Source: Tanytarsus gracilentus (Eukaryota; Arthropoda; Insecta; Diptera; Chironomidae). Taken from it: a stretch of 64,000 nucleotides of DNA. The position numbers and the translations under genes are program-made. This document shows positions 41,669 through 52,029 of the stretch, in pieces; position 1 is the first letter of the stretch, and the number at the start of each line of letters is the position of its first letter. The DNA is taken from assembly GCA_038502055.1 (NCBI GenBank), contig JAXRKN010000029.1, forward strand, positions 533,001 through 597,000, in the 5' to 3' direction. The notes beneath the pieces are model-generated. The model saw only the letters and a list, made by a program, of their open reading frames with translations. It ran no database searches and was not told where the DNA came from.

Positions 41669-42507
41669 TTATGAATGTTGTCTTATAAAATCCAAGTATT
41701 TAGAAATTCTTGTAAAAACTTTCTCAGGCGACGAATCACAGCGATTACCATAGGAAACAAGTCCAAGCACCATCGGACCATAGGACAATGGTCCACCGCT
41801 GTCACTGAAATAATTGTTTAAATAAATTATATTTTAAAATTTAAAATAAATTCTCACCCATTGCATGAATTTCTTCCAGTGTCACCTTGTGCACAGATAT
41901 GGCCATCACTAATGTTCCATCTTAGGCCGCATTGAGTGTTTGAAATTGCATTGAGATGAACAGTTTGAAGAATTGTAGATTGAGCGCCAGAACTGTAATA
42001 AAGATCGCCCCAACCTAAGAAGAAATTTTTAATTATTAAAATTTTCACATTTTAAAACTTTCTTATACCTGACACACTCAACGTTGTTCCATCTATCGGT
42101 TGATAATTCTCAGTCGGCAATCTTGCTGGTTGTATTTTGTCACTCCACGGTGGCAGTGACTCATTCAACTTAAGCACCACAATGTCATGCTGCAAATAAT
42201 TTTCAAATTCAGGATAATAAATCACCTCACGAATTTCAATCGAGCTTTGATTGTTTCTAATATCAGTTTGACCAGCAAGAATTCTAAAGTCACTCGCATT
42301 TCGATTTTCGTAGCAATGTGCTGCGCTAATTAGAGTAAACTCATTAATTATCACATTTCCACACCAAGCGCGACCTCTGAAAAAAGATCGAGCGATAAAT
42401 GGAAATTCAGAGATGTCCGCATCGCGTCCACCGATGATCCGATTGTCGGAAGGAAATTGAAGGCTTGAGGAAGCAAAAGTTGCGAGGAGAAAAATTAAAA
42501 TTAACAT
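41669..42507 (-). CDS. Secreted chymotrypsin-like serine protease
   Basis: Three exons: 42069-42507, 41858-42014 and 41669-41804, with introns of 54 and 53 bp; all junctions are in phase. The start is the ATG at 42505-42507, giving a hydrophobic signal peptide (MLILIFLLATFASSS). The zymogen cleavage site is NR|IIGG. The S1 triad is complete: SAAHC (His), HDIVVLKL (Asp) and GDSGGP (Ser). The residue at the base of the S1 pocket (chymotrypsin 189), in NSCNGDSGGP, is Asn rather than the Asp of trypsins, suggesting chymotrypsin- or elastase-like specificity. There is no clip domain, so a digestive role is more likely than a cascade role. The protein ends DFIRQHS. Confidence 0.9.
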
Positions 42508-42815
42508 TTTAAATGTTCGAGAGTTGAAGAACGAATAAAAAATTTTGAGAATAAAAAAAATTGATTGGAAATTAATCGGCAAAAGATTGCACAAAATCTT
42601 ACGGAGCTTTAGATAATTTATTATGGGGAATTTTGTGGCGAGTCCAAAGGTTGAAATTTTTGAGGTCTCAAAATTTTATGTGAAAAAAATTTAAAAATAT
42701 TTTTTCAAAAATTAAATTTACAAAAATTTAAATTTTTAGTTGAGCTTTTAAAAGCTTTTTCTCTATATCCGAGACACATTCAATGTAAATCTACTCCAAA
42801 CTTCATTTTTCATCC

Positions 42816-42993
42816 CAGACATTGGTAATTACAAAAAATTAGGAATACATGGAATTTAATTTTATTTTGGGAAATTACATGAATTTTCTATTAAAATTAC
42901 ATGAATTTTGCATTAAAATTACATGAATTTTATATTAAAATTTAATTTTGTATTATAATTTTTACTCGATTACAATGTAATTGCCCATCTCTG
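42816..42993. mobile_element. hAT-like MITE (degenerate left end)
   Basis: Right end is the inverted CAGAGATGGGCAATTAC; left end is degenerate (CAGACATTGGTAATTAC). The interior repeats AAATTACATGAATTTT. Confidence 0.65.
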
Positions 42994-43100
42994 TCTCACC
43001 CTTACCTTATCGTTATCTTTCCACATGTCGATAAGAAACATTTAATGAAATGTGGTTAATTTAGTTTGGTTATAGGTGTGAACGAAGTTGGAGCTTGAAA

Positions 43101-43824
43101 ATGGCAATCGTGAATAATTTTCTTTGTTTTGACCTCGAAATGGGCGGATATGTGATTGGAATCTTTGGATTAGTTCTTAGCAGTCTTTTTATTGGTTTTG
43201 CTGGATATCAAATGATGACGATTAATGACATGAGTGAGTTTAACTTAAAATTTAATAACTTAAATTTTTCAATAATTAATTTTAGTTCATTTCACTGTTG
43301 CCGGAGGAGAAATCTTCATCTTTACCGTTTACCTAATCACATCGATTACACTAATTATTGGAACAAGAAAAGTGAGAAAAGTTTTTTACTTTAAATTTCA
43401 CAAGAATTTTTGGCGCCTAGCGTGAATCACAAAAATAAGAAGAATTATTTGGAGTTTTCTTATCACAAGTGACGTTTTCGATAAGCAAAGTGAAAAAACT
43501 GATAAAAAAGTTTTATTGACATTTGGGTTGTCGATTGCTCTATTAAAGAACGTTTGCAGCTTTTTTAATAAAATAAATGCTTTAAAAAATTTCTTCTCTT
43601 TTTAGCGATCCACAAATGTAGTTTTTCCATCTCTAATTTCTTCGCTTCTCGTCATAATCTCAATCGTCGTTAATCTCGTCTTTCTCAACTGGCAGTACAT
43701 TCCATTTTTGCTTTACATCATTTACACAATTGTTTGCATTTTATCGCTGTGTCAAGTGTTTAGAGAAGAGAAAACCAAAAGTTCAGTGCAAGGCTATCAT
43801 CCGGCGTTGACGAGGGAAATTTAA
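43101..43824 (+). CDS. Small four-pass membrane protein (insect, unnamed family)
   Basis: Three exons: 43101-43233, 43286-43371 and 43606-43824, with GTGAGT/TTTTAG-type junctions, all in phase. It encodes about 145 residues with four membrane segments: GYVIGIFGLVLSSLFIGFAG, IFIFTVYLITSITLIIG, SLLVIISIVVNLVFL and PFLLYIIYTIVCILSLC. A short tail ends YHPALTREI. The N-terminus (CFDLEMGGYVIGIFGLV) resembles a group of small insect four-TM proteins that I recall as DUF4728-like; no function is assigned to them. The 3' end is followed by an AT-rich palindrome cluster. Confidence 0.7.
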
Positions 43825-43989
43825 AGCATTTGAGTTATCCGGATAATAAGAAAAATATGTGTTTGATTTTTTTGGGAAAAATGCTTTAAAAAAATTTTTA
43901 AGCTTTGAATTTTAAAATAATTTGTGAGATATGAAAAATGCTGTCAAATTTTAAATTTTAGTCTAGTTTTTTGAAAATTAAATTTAGAA

Positions 43990-44190
43990 AAATTTCCGAC
44001 GTAATTTAAACGTAATTTACGCATAATATTATAAGTAATTTGCGTAATTACATGTAATATTACACGGAATATTACGTGTAATTTAATTCCGCGTAATTAC
44101 GTGTAACTTAACTTACGTGTAAATTACACGTAATTACGCGGAAATTACGTGTAAATTACGCATATTACGTGTTAATTACATCGGATGGAT
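43990..44190. repeat. Palindrome-rich cluster of TTACGTGTAA-type motifs
   Basis: About 200 bp in which ACGTAATT, TTACACGTAA, TTACGTGTAA, TTCCGCGTAATTACG and related palindromes recur in both orientations. It is unlike the flanking sequence in CG content. Low-complexity origin is possible. Confidence 0.6.
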
Positions 44191-44680
44191 GACACAAAGC
44201 GAAAAATTTACCATTAATTGTAGCATAATAATTAAGGTTTCTTGAAATTAAAATTGAATTAATTTAAATTAAAACTAAAATTACGTAAATTTATATTTAA
44301 TCAAAAATAGCAAAAACTCCTCGAAAAAGTTCAGCCAAAAAAATTAAAATAAACTAAAATGATTTAAATTAACGAACAATTTACGATTCAAAAAAATGCA
44401 TCGAGTAAACCAGTCTGTTGCAATAAAAGAAAACAAAAACCTTGAACGAATAAAATTTTGTCACAAGATATGAAATTAAAAACAAATTTCTAATTAAAGA
44501 AAGTTAATTACTTTACAAAATTCCTTAAATAAATATCATAATAATTTGCACGTCCCACTTATTGTTTTTGTTCCTGACCTACTCAACATTTCCACACAAA
44601 TAATTTCAATCGATAGTCAGCTGGCGCTCGAGTTTAAAGCAAAAACATTCTTAGAAAAATTATTTTAAAGAATTTCAAAA

Positions 44681-45345
44681 ATGAGGGATTATCATCCGGT
44701 TAGACAAACAACATCGCTGAAGAGCCACGTTCACGAGTCATCGCTCGAATGGGAGATTGATCATTTTATGGGTAAGAGAAATCTGAAAAGTTTAAAAAAA
44801 TCAATCAGAGGAAATTCTAAATTAAAGAAATTTTTCAAGTTTTATAGAAAAAACAAAAAACATTTTTAATTTTCCACGTGTCTAATCAATTTCCAGAGTA
44901 CTCCGACTGTAACATCGAAGAAATTCAATCTGAAGTTATTGAAATGCAAAATTTTGATGCGAATTGGCAGCTGACAGTTTATCCCAAGACCTCAAGCACT
45001 GGCAATGTCGCGCTTCGCTTTAAAGTTCTGAAACTAAATTCAACTCTTCAGACTTTAAAGACTCTCGTCAAATTTGAAGTCAGAGCTGAAGTCACTGGCA
45101 ACGAAATGAATTCGCCAGCCAATCGCCATATGGTCCGTTCACGGGGCATGCATGCTGAGGTTGTTCATGAGATACCTGCAAAATGGACCATCGATTACAC
45201 TCCCGTCACGGATCATCAAGAATTTTTTTGTGAAAACTTCATCAAGCATGATCACTTGACTTATTTTTTGGGCGGAAATATTCTAGCGCTTAAAGTCGAT
45301 GCGATGATTAAAACCGTTGAGGTCGTAAATATTTTGAAGAATTAA
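44681..45345 (+). CDS. MATH/TRAF-like domain protein
   Basis: Two exons: 44681-44771 (ATG start, donor G|GTAAGAG) and 44897-45345 (acceptor TTTCCAG), joined in phase to about 180 residues. Most of the protein resembles a single MATH domain: SLEWEIDHF near the start (compare F-x-W-x-I-x-x-F), W-Q-L-T-V-Y-P in the middle, and FIKHDHLTYFLGGNILALKV at the end (compare F-I-x-R-x-x-L ... L-x-V). MATH domains bind short peptide motifs, often recruiting substrates to ubiquitin ligases. Here no BTB or RING partner domain follows; the protein ends at NILKN. Family call is from pattern, moderately secure. Confidence 0.62.
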
Positions 45346-45399
45346 AATTTACGTAATCGATTAACGTGAGTTACTTTTTAAATTAATAAATAAAAATAT

Positions 45400-46091
45400 T
45401 AATTTTGAATTTTATTTCATAGCGAGAAGTTTTAAAAAAATATTTAAAAATTAATGAGCTAAAAAAATTAAACTAAATTCAATTTTCATTTTTAAAATCA
45501 ATTTTTATTTATTTTTAAATAATTTTAAATTAACGAAAATTCTAAAAAAAGACGAGAAATTTAATAATCTGTTAATTAATTAACTAGCAATTAATAAAAG
45601 ATAATTATTACAGTTCGACTTTGATTTGTATTTGAATTCATCTTTTGTAACCAGAGTCAAATAAATAGTTCAGTCTCTTAAATTTATGAACGTTGAAATA
45701 AAATTTTTTCAATTAAAATCGTAGTAAATAAAACGATTTTATTAATTAATTTCAAAAATCTAAAAGTTTACTTAATAATTTTTCTAACGGTCTTTTAATT
45801 TTCAATTTGTGACGTCACACAACAACAAACATTTTTTTTCTCAGTTTCGTCCCCCCTTTAAAGGTCAATTGATCACTTTTGTCATTCCAACAAATTCTCG
45901 AAATAAAAACAATTGAAATTAAATTTCTTATCGTGTGAAACTCAACTTACAATAAACTTCAAGAAAAAAGTTAAATAACTTCCGAATTCAAACTTTAACG
46001 GTTAAATATTGCAATGACCTGAGGTGGACTGAGTTAAAAACAAACAGCTGACAAAAAAATATCAAAAGATAACAATAGAAAATTCTGAATC
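45400..46091. other. Promoter-side interval of VPS41
   Basis: AT-rich; no exon seen. Contains the region immediately upstream of the VPS41 start, without a recognisable core promoter motif. Confidence 0.35.
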
Positions 46092-49000
46092 ATGGAAAAT
46101 GAGAAAAACGAGCACGAACCGCTGTTTAAATATCTTCGAATAACGTGCGATCTCAACGATATCCTCAAGAGTGACTCAATATCATCGGTGGCCGTCACAA
46201 ATCGAGCCTTTTTCATCGGAACTTCATGGGGAAAAATTTTTGTATTAGATCACGAAGGTTAGTGGTTGAAATTGATGAGTTAAAGTGCAACTTGATGGGA
46301 GTTAAGATAAAATTGAACATTCTAAGGTGTTTTTGGATTTAAAAGATTCAAAAAATATTAAAATAATTTTTCACTTAAGGAAACAACATTAGTCATCAAA
46401 CATTCTCACAGCATCTTCTGCCGATCAATAAAATTTCAGTGGACGCTAAAGGAGAATATGTTGGCACTTGCAGCGATGACGGAAAAGTAAGTTGAATTTT
46501 GCTTAAAAATTTCAAACGAGATTCCAGGACAGTTTTGAATCCCGGGCAAAATTTTGCTCATCTCAGATTTGATCAAAAATTTCTTTTTAGGTCTGCATCA
46601 ATTGTCTCTATACCGAAGAGAAAAGTGTCATTCTCAATCTCGAGCATCAAATCAAATCCATAGAACTCGATCCGAGCTATTCCAAGACGCGACGATTCAT
46701 CATCGGCGATACGAGTTTAATTTTATACGAGAAGGCTCTCTTGGGTCGACTCAAGCCGACAGTCTTATGTGATTCCGAAGGTTTCGTCACTTCAATAAAG
46801 TGGAATGGACAATTTGTCGCGTGGTCGAGTAGCATCGGCGTGCGAGTTTATGACATTGTCAATAGATGTTCGATTGGACTCGTCAAGTGGGACGAACCGA
46901 GTACAATGAAACTATCGGATCTTCAATGCTGTTTTGTGTGGTCAAAATTGACACTCTTCATCGGCTGGGCGGACACAATTCGAACATTCACAGTTGCAAA
47001 GCGAAGTTCACTCGAGTCTTCGGCAAATTATCAACTTCCTGCCTTCGTTTTGGATCCCATGTCGGCATTCACGACTGAGTTTTGGATTTGTGGATTGGCA
47101 CCGACTGAGAATGGACATTTAGTGATTTTGGGATTGCCGAAAAAAGAAGACGAAGACAAAAATGCTCAGCGGCCGATTTTAAGTGTGATAAAGTTGAGGG
47201 GAGACGTATATGAAGAAATGTCAAACGATAGCTTGGCACTTCGAGAGTGAGTTTGAGTTAAATTTAGTTAGAAATGGTTTGTAATTAATTTACTTTTAGA
47301 TTTGAACAATATTCAGTCAATGACTACAGTCTCGAATACTTGGCGGATGAAAATCGATGTTTTGTGATATCGCCGAAAGACATGATAGCGGCGAGTTTCT
47401 ACGAAGTCGACGATAGAGTGAAATATTTAATTGACAGAGAGTGAGTAGGAATTTTTTTCTTTAATTAAATTATTTGAGTCAAATTCAGCTTTCAACTTTT
47501 TTAAATTTTTATTTAAATTTTATTAAATTATTGCGAACTTAAATTTCTGTAAAACTATTAAAATAATTAGTGCCTTCGAAAATCTTGGGATTTCAAAATT
47601 CGGGATCCCGGGACTGAAAAGCAGTAAAACCGGGATTCATAAAGAAAAATTTATAGGAAAACTTAAGAAACATTTTGTAGAGACAAATGACAAAAAATAT
47701 TACAAAGAATTTTGATCATAAGAAAAGTAGTTTTGAGCATCTTTAAAGGATGCTTTAAAGTTCAATCGATTATTTTATTCGAAAAAATTTCTAAACTTTG
47801 AAATGAATGAAACAAAAATAGTTGAAAATAAATTTATTTGAAAAAAAAATCCTTTTTGAATCCCGCGGGATCGGGATTCATTTTTTCGGGATCTCGGGAG
47901 AAAAAATTGTCTCGGGATTTTAAATTTCGGGATCCTGGGATTAAAAATTGTACGGAGATTCCCGTTCGAAACCCCTAAATGTAATATAATTAATTAATTC
48001 AAAATTTTCCCGCCAAAATAATCTCACAACCTTTCTACGATCACTAAGTCTAATCCACTCAAAACACACACCTCAATAACTTCGAATTCTTCCATATCGT
48101 AAACAACAAACATTAGATTCTTAAATTGTTATTTAAAAAAATGTCAAAATATAAGTTTTCAAACTCACGAAAGTCCTCGAAAGTTCTTCAAATGCTATCC
48201 GCCTTCATTTTCGGCATCATCATTAGTCAACTTTTCTCCTCATCGCTCTTTGCTCTTCAAAAACGTGAAATTATCGATGAAAAAAGTTATTTCCTAGTCA
48301 TTCTCGTTCTCACTTCACCATCAAATTTTGAGCATCGGAATGCGATGCGTGAAACGTGGTTGAGTCTAAGACCCCGAGAGGTCAACGAAAGCTACAATAT
48401 AATTGTGCCTTTTAATGGAAGCGACAGTGTCGAGATACAGAGAAAAAATTTAGAAAATTACAAAAGTTTTATTGGTGCCAAAAGTTCAAAAAATTTAAAA
48501 ATGTTGAACTTTAAAATTAAAACACTCTTTGCAGTCGGTTTAGTTGATCTCGAATATAAAACTAGAAAAGAACTTCAAGATGAACAAGAAGTTTATCACG
48601 ATTTGTTAATTCTCGACGATCTAAAAGATTCATATTCGAATTTAACTTTAAAACTAATCAAGTCAATTAAAAAAATCAACGAAATTCATCCAAACTTTAA
48701 GTTTTTATTGAAAGTTGACGATGACACTTACGTTAAGTTAGATGAACTCGCACTGGATCTTGTCAACTATCAAAAATCATCGATAAGTAATTCAAGAATA
48801 TCTCGCGAACTCTATTGGGGATACTTTAATGGTCGGGCAAACATTAAAATCTCTGGACCATGGCAAGAGACCTCGTACAATCTCTGTGATAAATATCTTC
48901 CATACACCCTCGGCGGTGGCTACTTAATCTCGCAAAATCTCACAAAATTCATCGCACAATTTAGCGAACAACTTTCAATTTACAAGTCTGAAGATATTTC

Positions 49001-51955
49001 GATGGGAACGTGGCTGTCGCCATTTGGAAGCATCCATAAAAGACATGACGTTCGATTCGACACCGCTTATATGCCGAGAAAGTGTAAAAATTATCACATT
49101 GTGATGCATAAAAAAAGCGCAGAAGAGATGAGGAAAATTTTCGATGGAAGCTTCAAGTGTGAGGATGGAAATGGAAAGAGACCGATTGAATATTTTTACG
49201 ATTGGAGTGAAAGGGCGGGGAAATGTTGTGATATAAAAGTTTAAGAAATTTATTTAGTTTTAAACGTAAGAAAATTTCAACTAAAATAAAAGAAATTCCC
49301 CGGGAAATCCCGGACAGTTTTTAATCCCGGGATCCCGAAAAAAATAAATTCCGATCACGAGGGATTGAAAAGGGAAATTTTTAGCGTAACCCACACAAAG
49401 TGTGGTAACGCTTATATGCTCGTGATTCCGTCTGTCTGTCTGTCTGTCTGTTCCAGTGAGATCTCGGCCCCTGGACCAGCTAGAGACTTCGGGTTTTCGC
49501 CAGATGATAGGTCTTGGGGTCTATATTAGCCCATTTTAGGAATTTTTTGAGTCATGACCTATGGTCGTGCCATGGACCGCCATAATGTCCATTTTTCATA
49601 CAAATTTTCTCTTATATGGCTTCATGGGTATCGTTGAACTCGGGATTGGACCAGGAATCGATTGGCATGGATCTGAAAATGGAACACTGTGGAAATGGAA
49701 CATTGTGGAAAATGAAACAGTGGAAAGTGGAACACAGTAGAAAATGGAACACAGGAGAAAATGGAACACAGGGGAAAATGAAACATGGTGGAAAATGGAA
49801 CACTGTGGAAAATGAAACACAGTGGAAAGTGGAACACAGTGGAAAATGAAACATAGTGGAAAATGGAACATGGTGGAGAATGGAACACTGGAAAATGAAA
49901 CATGGTGGAACATAGTGGAAAATGGAACATGATGGAAAATGGAACACAATGGAAAATGGAACATGGTGGAAAATGAAACACAATGGGAAATGTAACAATT
50001 GAGCCAAATAGAAATAATGATACACATTGGAAAACAAAACATAATGGAAAACAGTGGAAAATGGAACATAGTGGCAAATAACTTTCCCAAAAAAAAATAT
50101 TTCCTTATGCTTCCCTTTCAGCTTTCCAAAAAATATTTTCCATTAGGCTTCTCTTTTGGCTTCTTAGTAGGACTTCCCCATGTTACATTTTCAATACTGA
50201 TCTGTTACAAGTGGGTTACGCGGCAACACCCACGTGTGGGTTTTGAAACATTTTTTCTTTATGAATTCCATTTTAAGGGATCTCGAGTTTACAGCTTTTC
50301 AGCCCCGGGATCCCGGGATTTTCGAAAGCAATAAATTTTCAAGTTTCATAATGTAATTCTTAAAATTTTATTCTTTTTAGCCAATACTCAAAAGCATTAG
50401 ACGTAATACGGGAGAAAGGAGGGAAGTTCACGGTCGTTGATGTTGCAAAGTTATACGTCGATTATCTCATCTCGCACCAGTCATATGAGCAAGCCGCAAA
50501 AATCTGCTTCGATATATTCGAGAACAACAAAGACCTTTGGGAGGAAGAAGTTTATAAATTCGTAAAAGTTCGTCAACTTCGTGCGGTCGGTCCTTATCTG
50601 CCGAGAGCAGTCGAAAATAAATTAAATCCTCAAGTTTACGAGATGGTTATGTATGAGTACTTGAAGTTCGATAAAGTTGGATTTCTAACGCTAGTCAAAG
50701 AGTGGCAACCGACACTTTATAACGCCACCGCTGTCATCAATGCCGTGCATGATCATTTCGAGAAGAAAGATAAAAATGTATTGTTGGAGGCGCTCGCAAT
50801 TTTGTACTCGCATGAAGGTGAAAAAAATATTAAATTTTTATTTAAGAATATCTAAAATTTTAATATTTTTCAGCTGAATATGACAAAGCAGTTAAAATGT
50901 ATCTCAAGCTTCAACACAAAGACGTCTTCAACCTCATCCGGTCTCAAAATCTCTACAATGTCATGCAATCTATGATTGTCGAACTCATGAATTTAGATAG
51001 CGAAAAAACTATTCAGCTTTTAATCGAAAAAAACAAAAACTCCGACGCGATTGTTGAGTCATTGAAGTCACACGAAAATTATCTTTTTGCCTTTCTCGAT
51101 GCCTTCGAAAGAGTTGATTCGAGTGGAAAGTTCGATTGGCGACTGATTCAACTTTGTGTGAAATACAATCGAGAGAAACTTTTGCCTCTCCTCAAGCGCT
51201 CTAAAACTTATGCACTGCAAGAGGCTTTCGACATGTGTAAAAGTAACTTTTTACATCGTGAAATGATTTATTTGCTGGATCGAATGGGAAATGCAATTGA
51301 TGCCCTCGAAATCATTATAAATGAGCTGAGGGATACTAAAATGGCCATTGACTTCTGTCGCGAGCACGATGACATCGAACTGTGGGAGTATTTGATTGAT
51401 AAAAGCATCAACAAGTCGGAAATTGTGACGCTCTTAATGGACAGCATGTCGAGTTTCTTCATTAATCCGGAAATTTTAATTAATAAAATCGAAATCGATC
51501 AGGAAATTTTTGGTCTCAAAAACGCGTTAATTACAATGCTCCATAATTATGATACACAGGTAATTAATTTTATTAATTTTTTTCGAAGCATTTAAGTCGA
51601 GTGAAGTAATTGAATTCACTCGACTTAAATGCTTAATTTTTTCCTATAGCATTTTAAACTAATTTTCATTTTTCAGGTGGGGATCCACAGTGGCTGCAAC
51701 TCAATCCTCAAAACCGACTATTTCTCCGTCTACGAAAAACTCATCAAGCAACAGGAGCGCGGTGCTTTCATTTCCTCACAATCAAATTGTGCGTCATGTC
51801 AAAGACAAATTTTCAGCAATCAGAGTCAAATTTCCAATTTTATTTTATTCAAATGCAAACATTTATTCCACGAGAGCTGTCATCCGACAGGTGAAGAAGA
51901 TTCGATGAACGATTTTTGTAGCATTTGCACGTCAAACCGATCTTGGAACAACTAA
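46092..51955 (+). CDS. Vps41: VPS41 (light), HOPS complex subunit
   Basis: Seven exons: 46092-46257, 46380-46486, 46591-47246, 47300-47440, 50381-50817, 50874-51559 and 51677-51955. All have GT-AG borders and in-phase joins. The N-terminus is a WD-like propeller (SVAVTNRAFFIGTSWGKIFV, then VGTCSDDGKV). The middle matches VPS41 closely from memory (LWEEEVYKF, LRAVGPYLPR, KMYLKLQHKDVF), including the clathrin-heavy-chain repeat. The C-terminus has a RING-H2-like pattern (CASC ... FKCKHLFHESC ... CSIC). VPS41 tethers late endosomes, lysosomes and AP-3 vesicles as part of HOPS. No lesion seen, so it is probably functional. Intron 4 is 2.9 kb, against 50-150 bp for the others, and contains B3GALT6 and repeats. 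Confidence 0.93.
47575..47960. repeat. GGGATCC/CCCGGG palindromic repeats in VPS41 intron 4 (left)
   Basis: CGGGATCCCGGGA near 47602 and GGGATCGGGATTC / GGGATCTCGGGAG near 47868-47900, then CGGGATCCTGGGA near 47930. Related to the hairpins of the 30.4-33.2 kb array and to two more patches in this intron. Confidence 0.6.
48141..49244 (+). CDS. B3GALT6: Beta-1,3-galactosyltransferase 6 (galactosyltransferase II)
   Basis: A single-exon 367-residue gene on the same strand inside VPS41 intron 4. Type II Golgi topology: short basic cytoplasmic tail, then a membrane anchor (LSAFIFGIIISQLFSSSLF). GT31 motifs: RNAMRETWLSL, EVYHDLLILDDLKDSYSNLT, KVDDDTYVKLD (the DxD metal/UDP site), YWGYFNGRANIK, LPYTLGGGYLIS, YKSEDISMGTWL and RFDTAYMPRKC. 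The ending YDWSERAGKCC matches the B3GALT6 subgroup (YDWSxxxxxCC) rather than other GT31 enzymes. It adds the third sugar (second galactose) of the glycosaminoglycan linker. The start is the ATG at 48141; a longer upstream frame opens with TTG. Complete and probably active. Confidence 0.9.
   Translation: MSKYKFSNSRKSSKVLQMLSAFIFGIIISQLFSSSLFALQKREIIDEKSYFLVILVLTSPSNFEHRNAMRETWLSLRPREVNESYNIIVPFNGSDSVEIQRKNLENYKSFIGAKSSKNLKMLNFKIKTLFAVGLVDLEYKTRKELQDEQEVYHDLLILDDLKDSYSNLTLKLIKSIKKINEIHPNFKFLLKVDDDTYVKLDELALDLVNYQKSSISNSRISRELYWGYFNGRANIKISGPWQETSYNLCDKYLPYTLGGGYLISQNLTKFIAQFSEQLSIYKSEDISMGTWLSPFGSIHKRHDVRFDTAYMPRKCKNYHIVMHKKSAEEMRKIFDGSFKCEDGNGKRPIEYFYDWSERAGKCCDIKV
49290..49375. repeat. CCCGGGA-type repeat patch
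   Basis: CCCCGGGAAATCCCGGACAG then ATCCCGGGATCCCG. The motif pair GGACAGTTTT ... AATCCCGGG also occurs in intron 2 of VPS41 (46528-46550). Confidence 0.6.
49382..50250 (+). repeat. Repeat family R1, copy 4, in VPS41 intron 4
   Basis: Left end TAGCGTAACCCACACAAAG with CTGT microsatellite; core with ATGGCTTCATGGGTATCG; 17-bp array at about 49674-50085; right end GTTACGCGGCAACACCCACG and GGGTTTTGAAACA. Closest in layout to copy 2 (12367-13279), down to a shared insert (GAGCCAAATAGAAATAATGA) inside the array. Long open frames on both strands are by-products of the array. Confidence 0.82.
50270..50332. repeat. CCCGGGATCCCGGGA repeat patch
   Basis: CAGCCCCGGGATCCCGGGAT immediately right of R1 copy 4 and 48 bp from VPS41 exon 5. 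Confidence 0.6.
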
Positions 51956-52029
51956 GGAAAGTTATTTAAAAAATTCTAATTATTTTGTTGAGTTAATAAA
52001 ATTATACTTCACATTCTACGCGAATTAAT

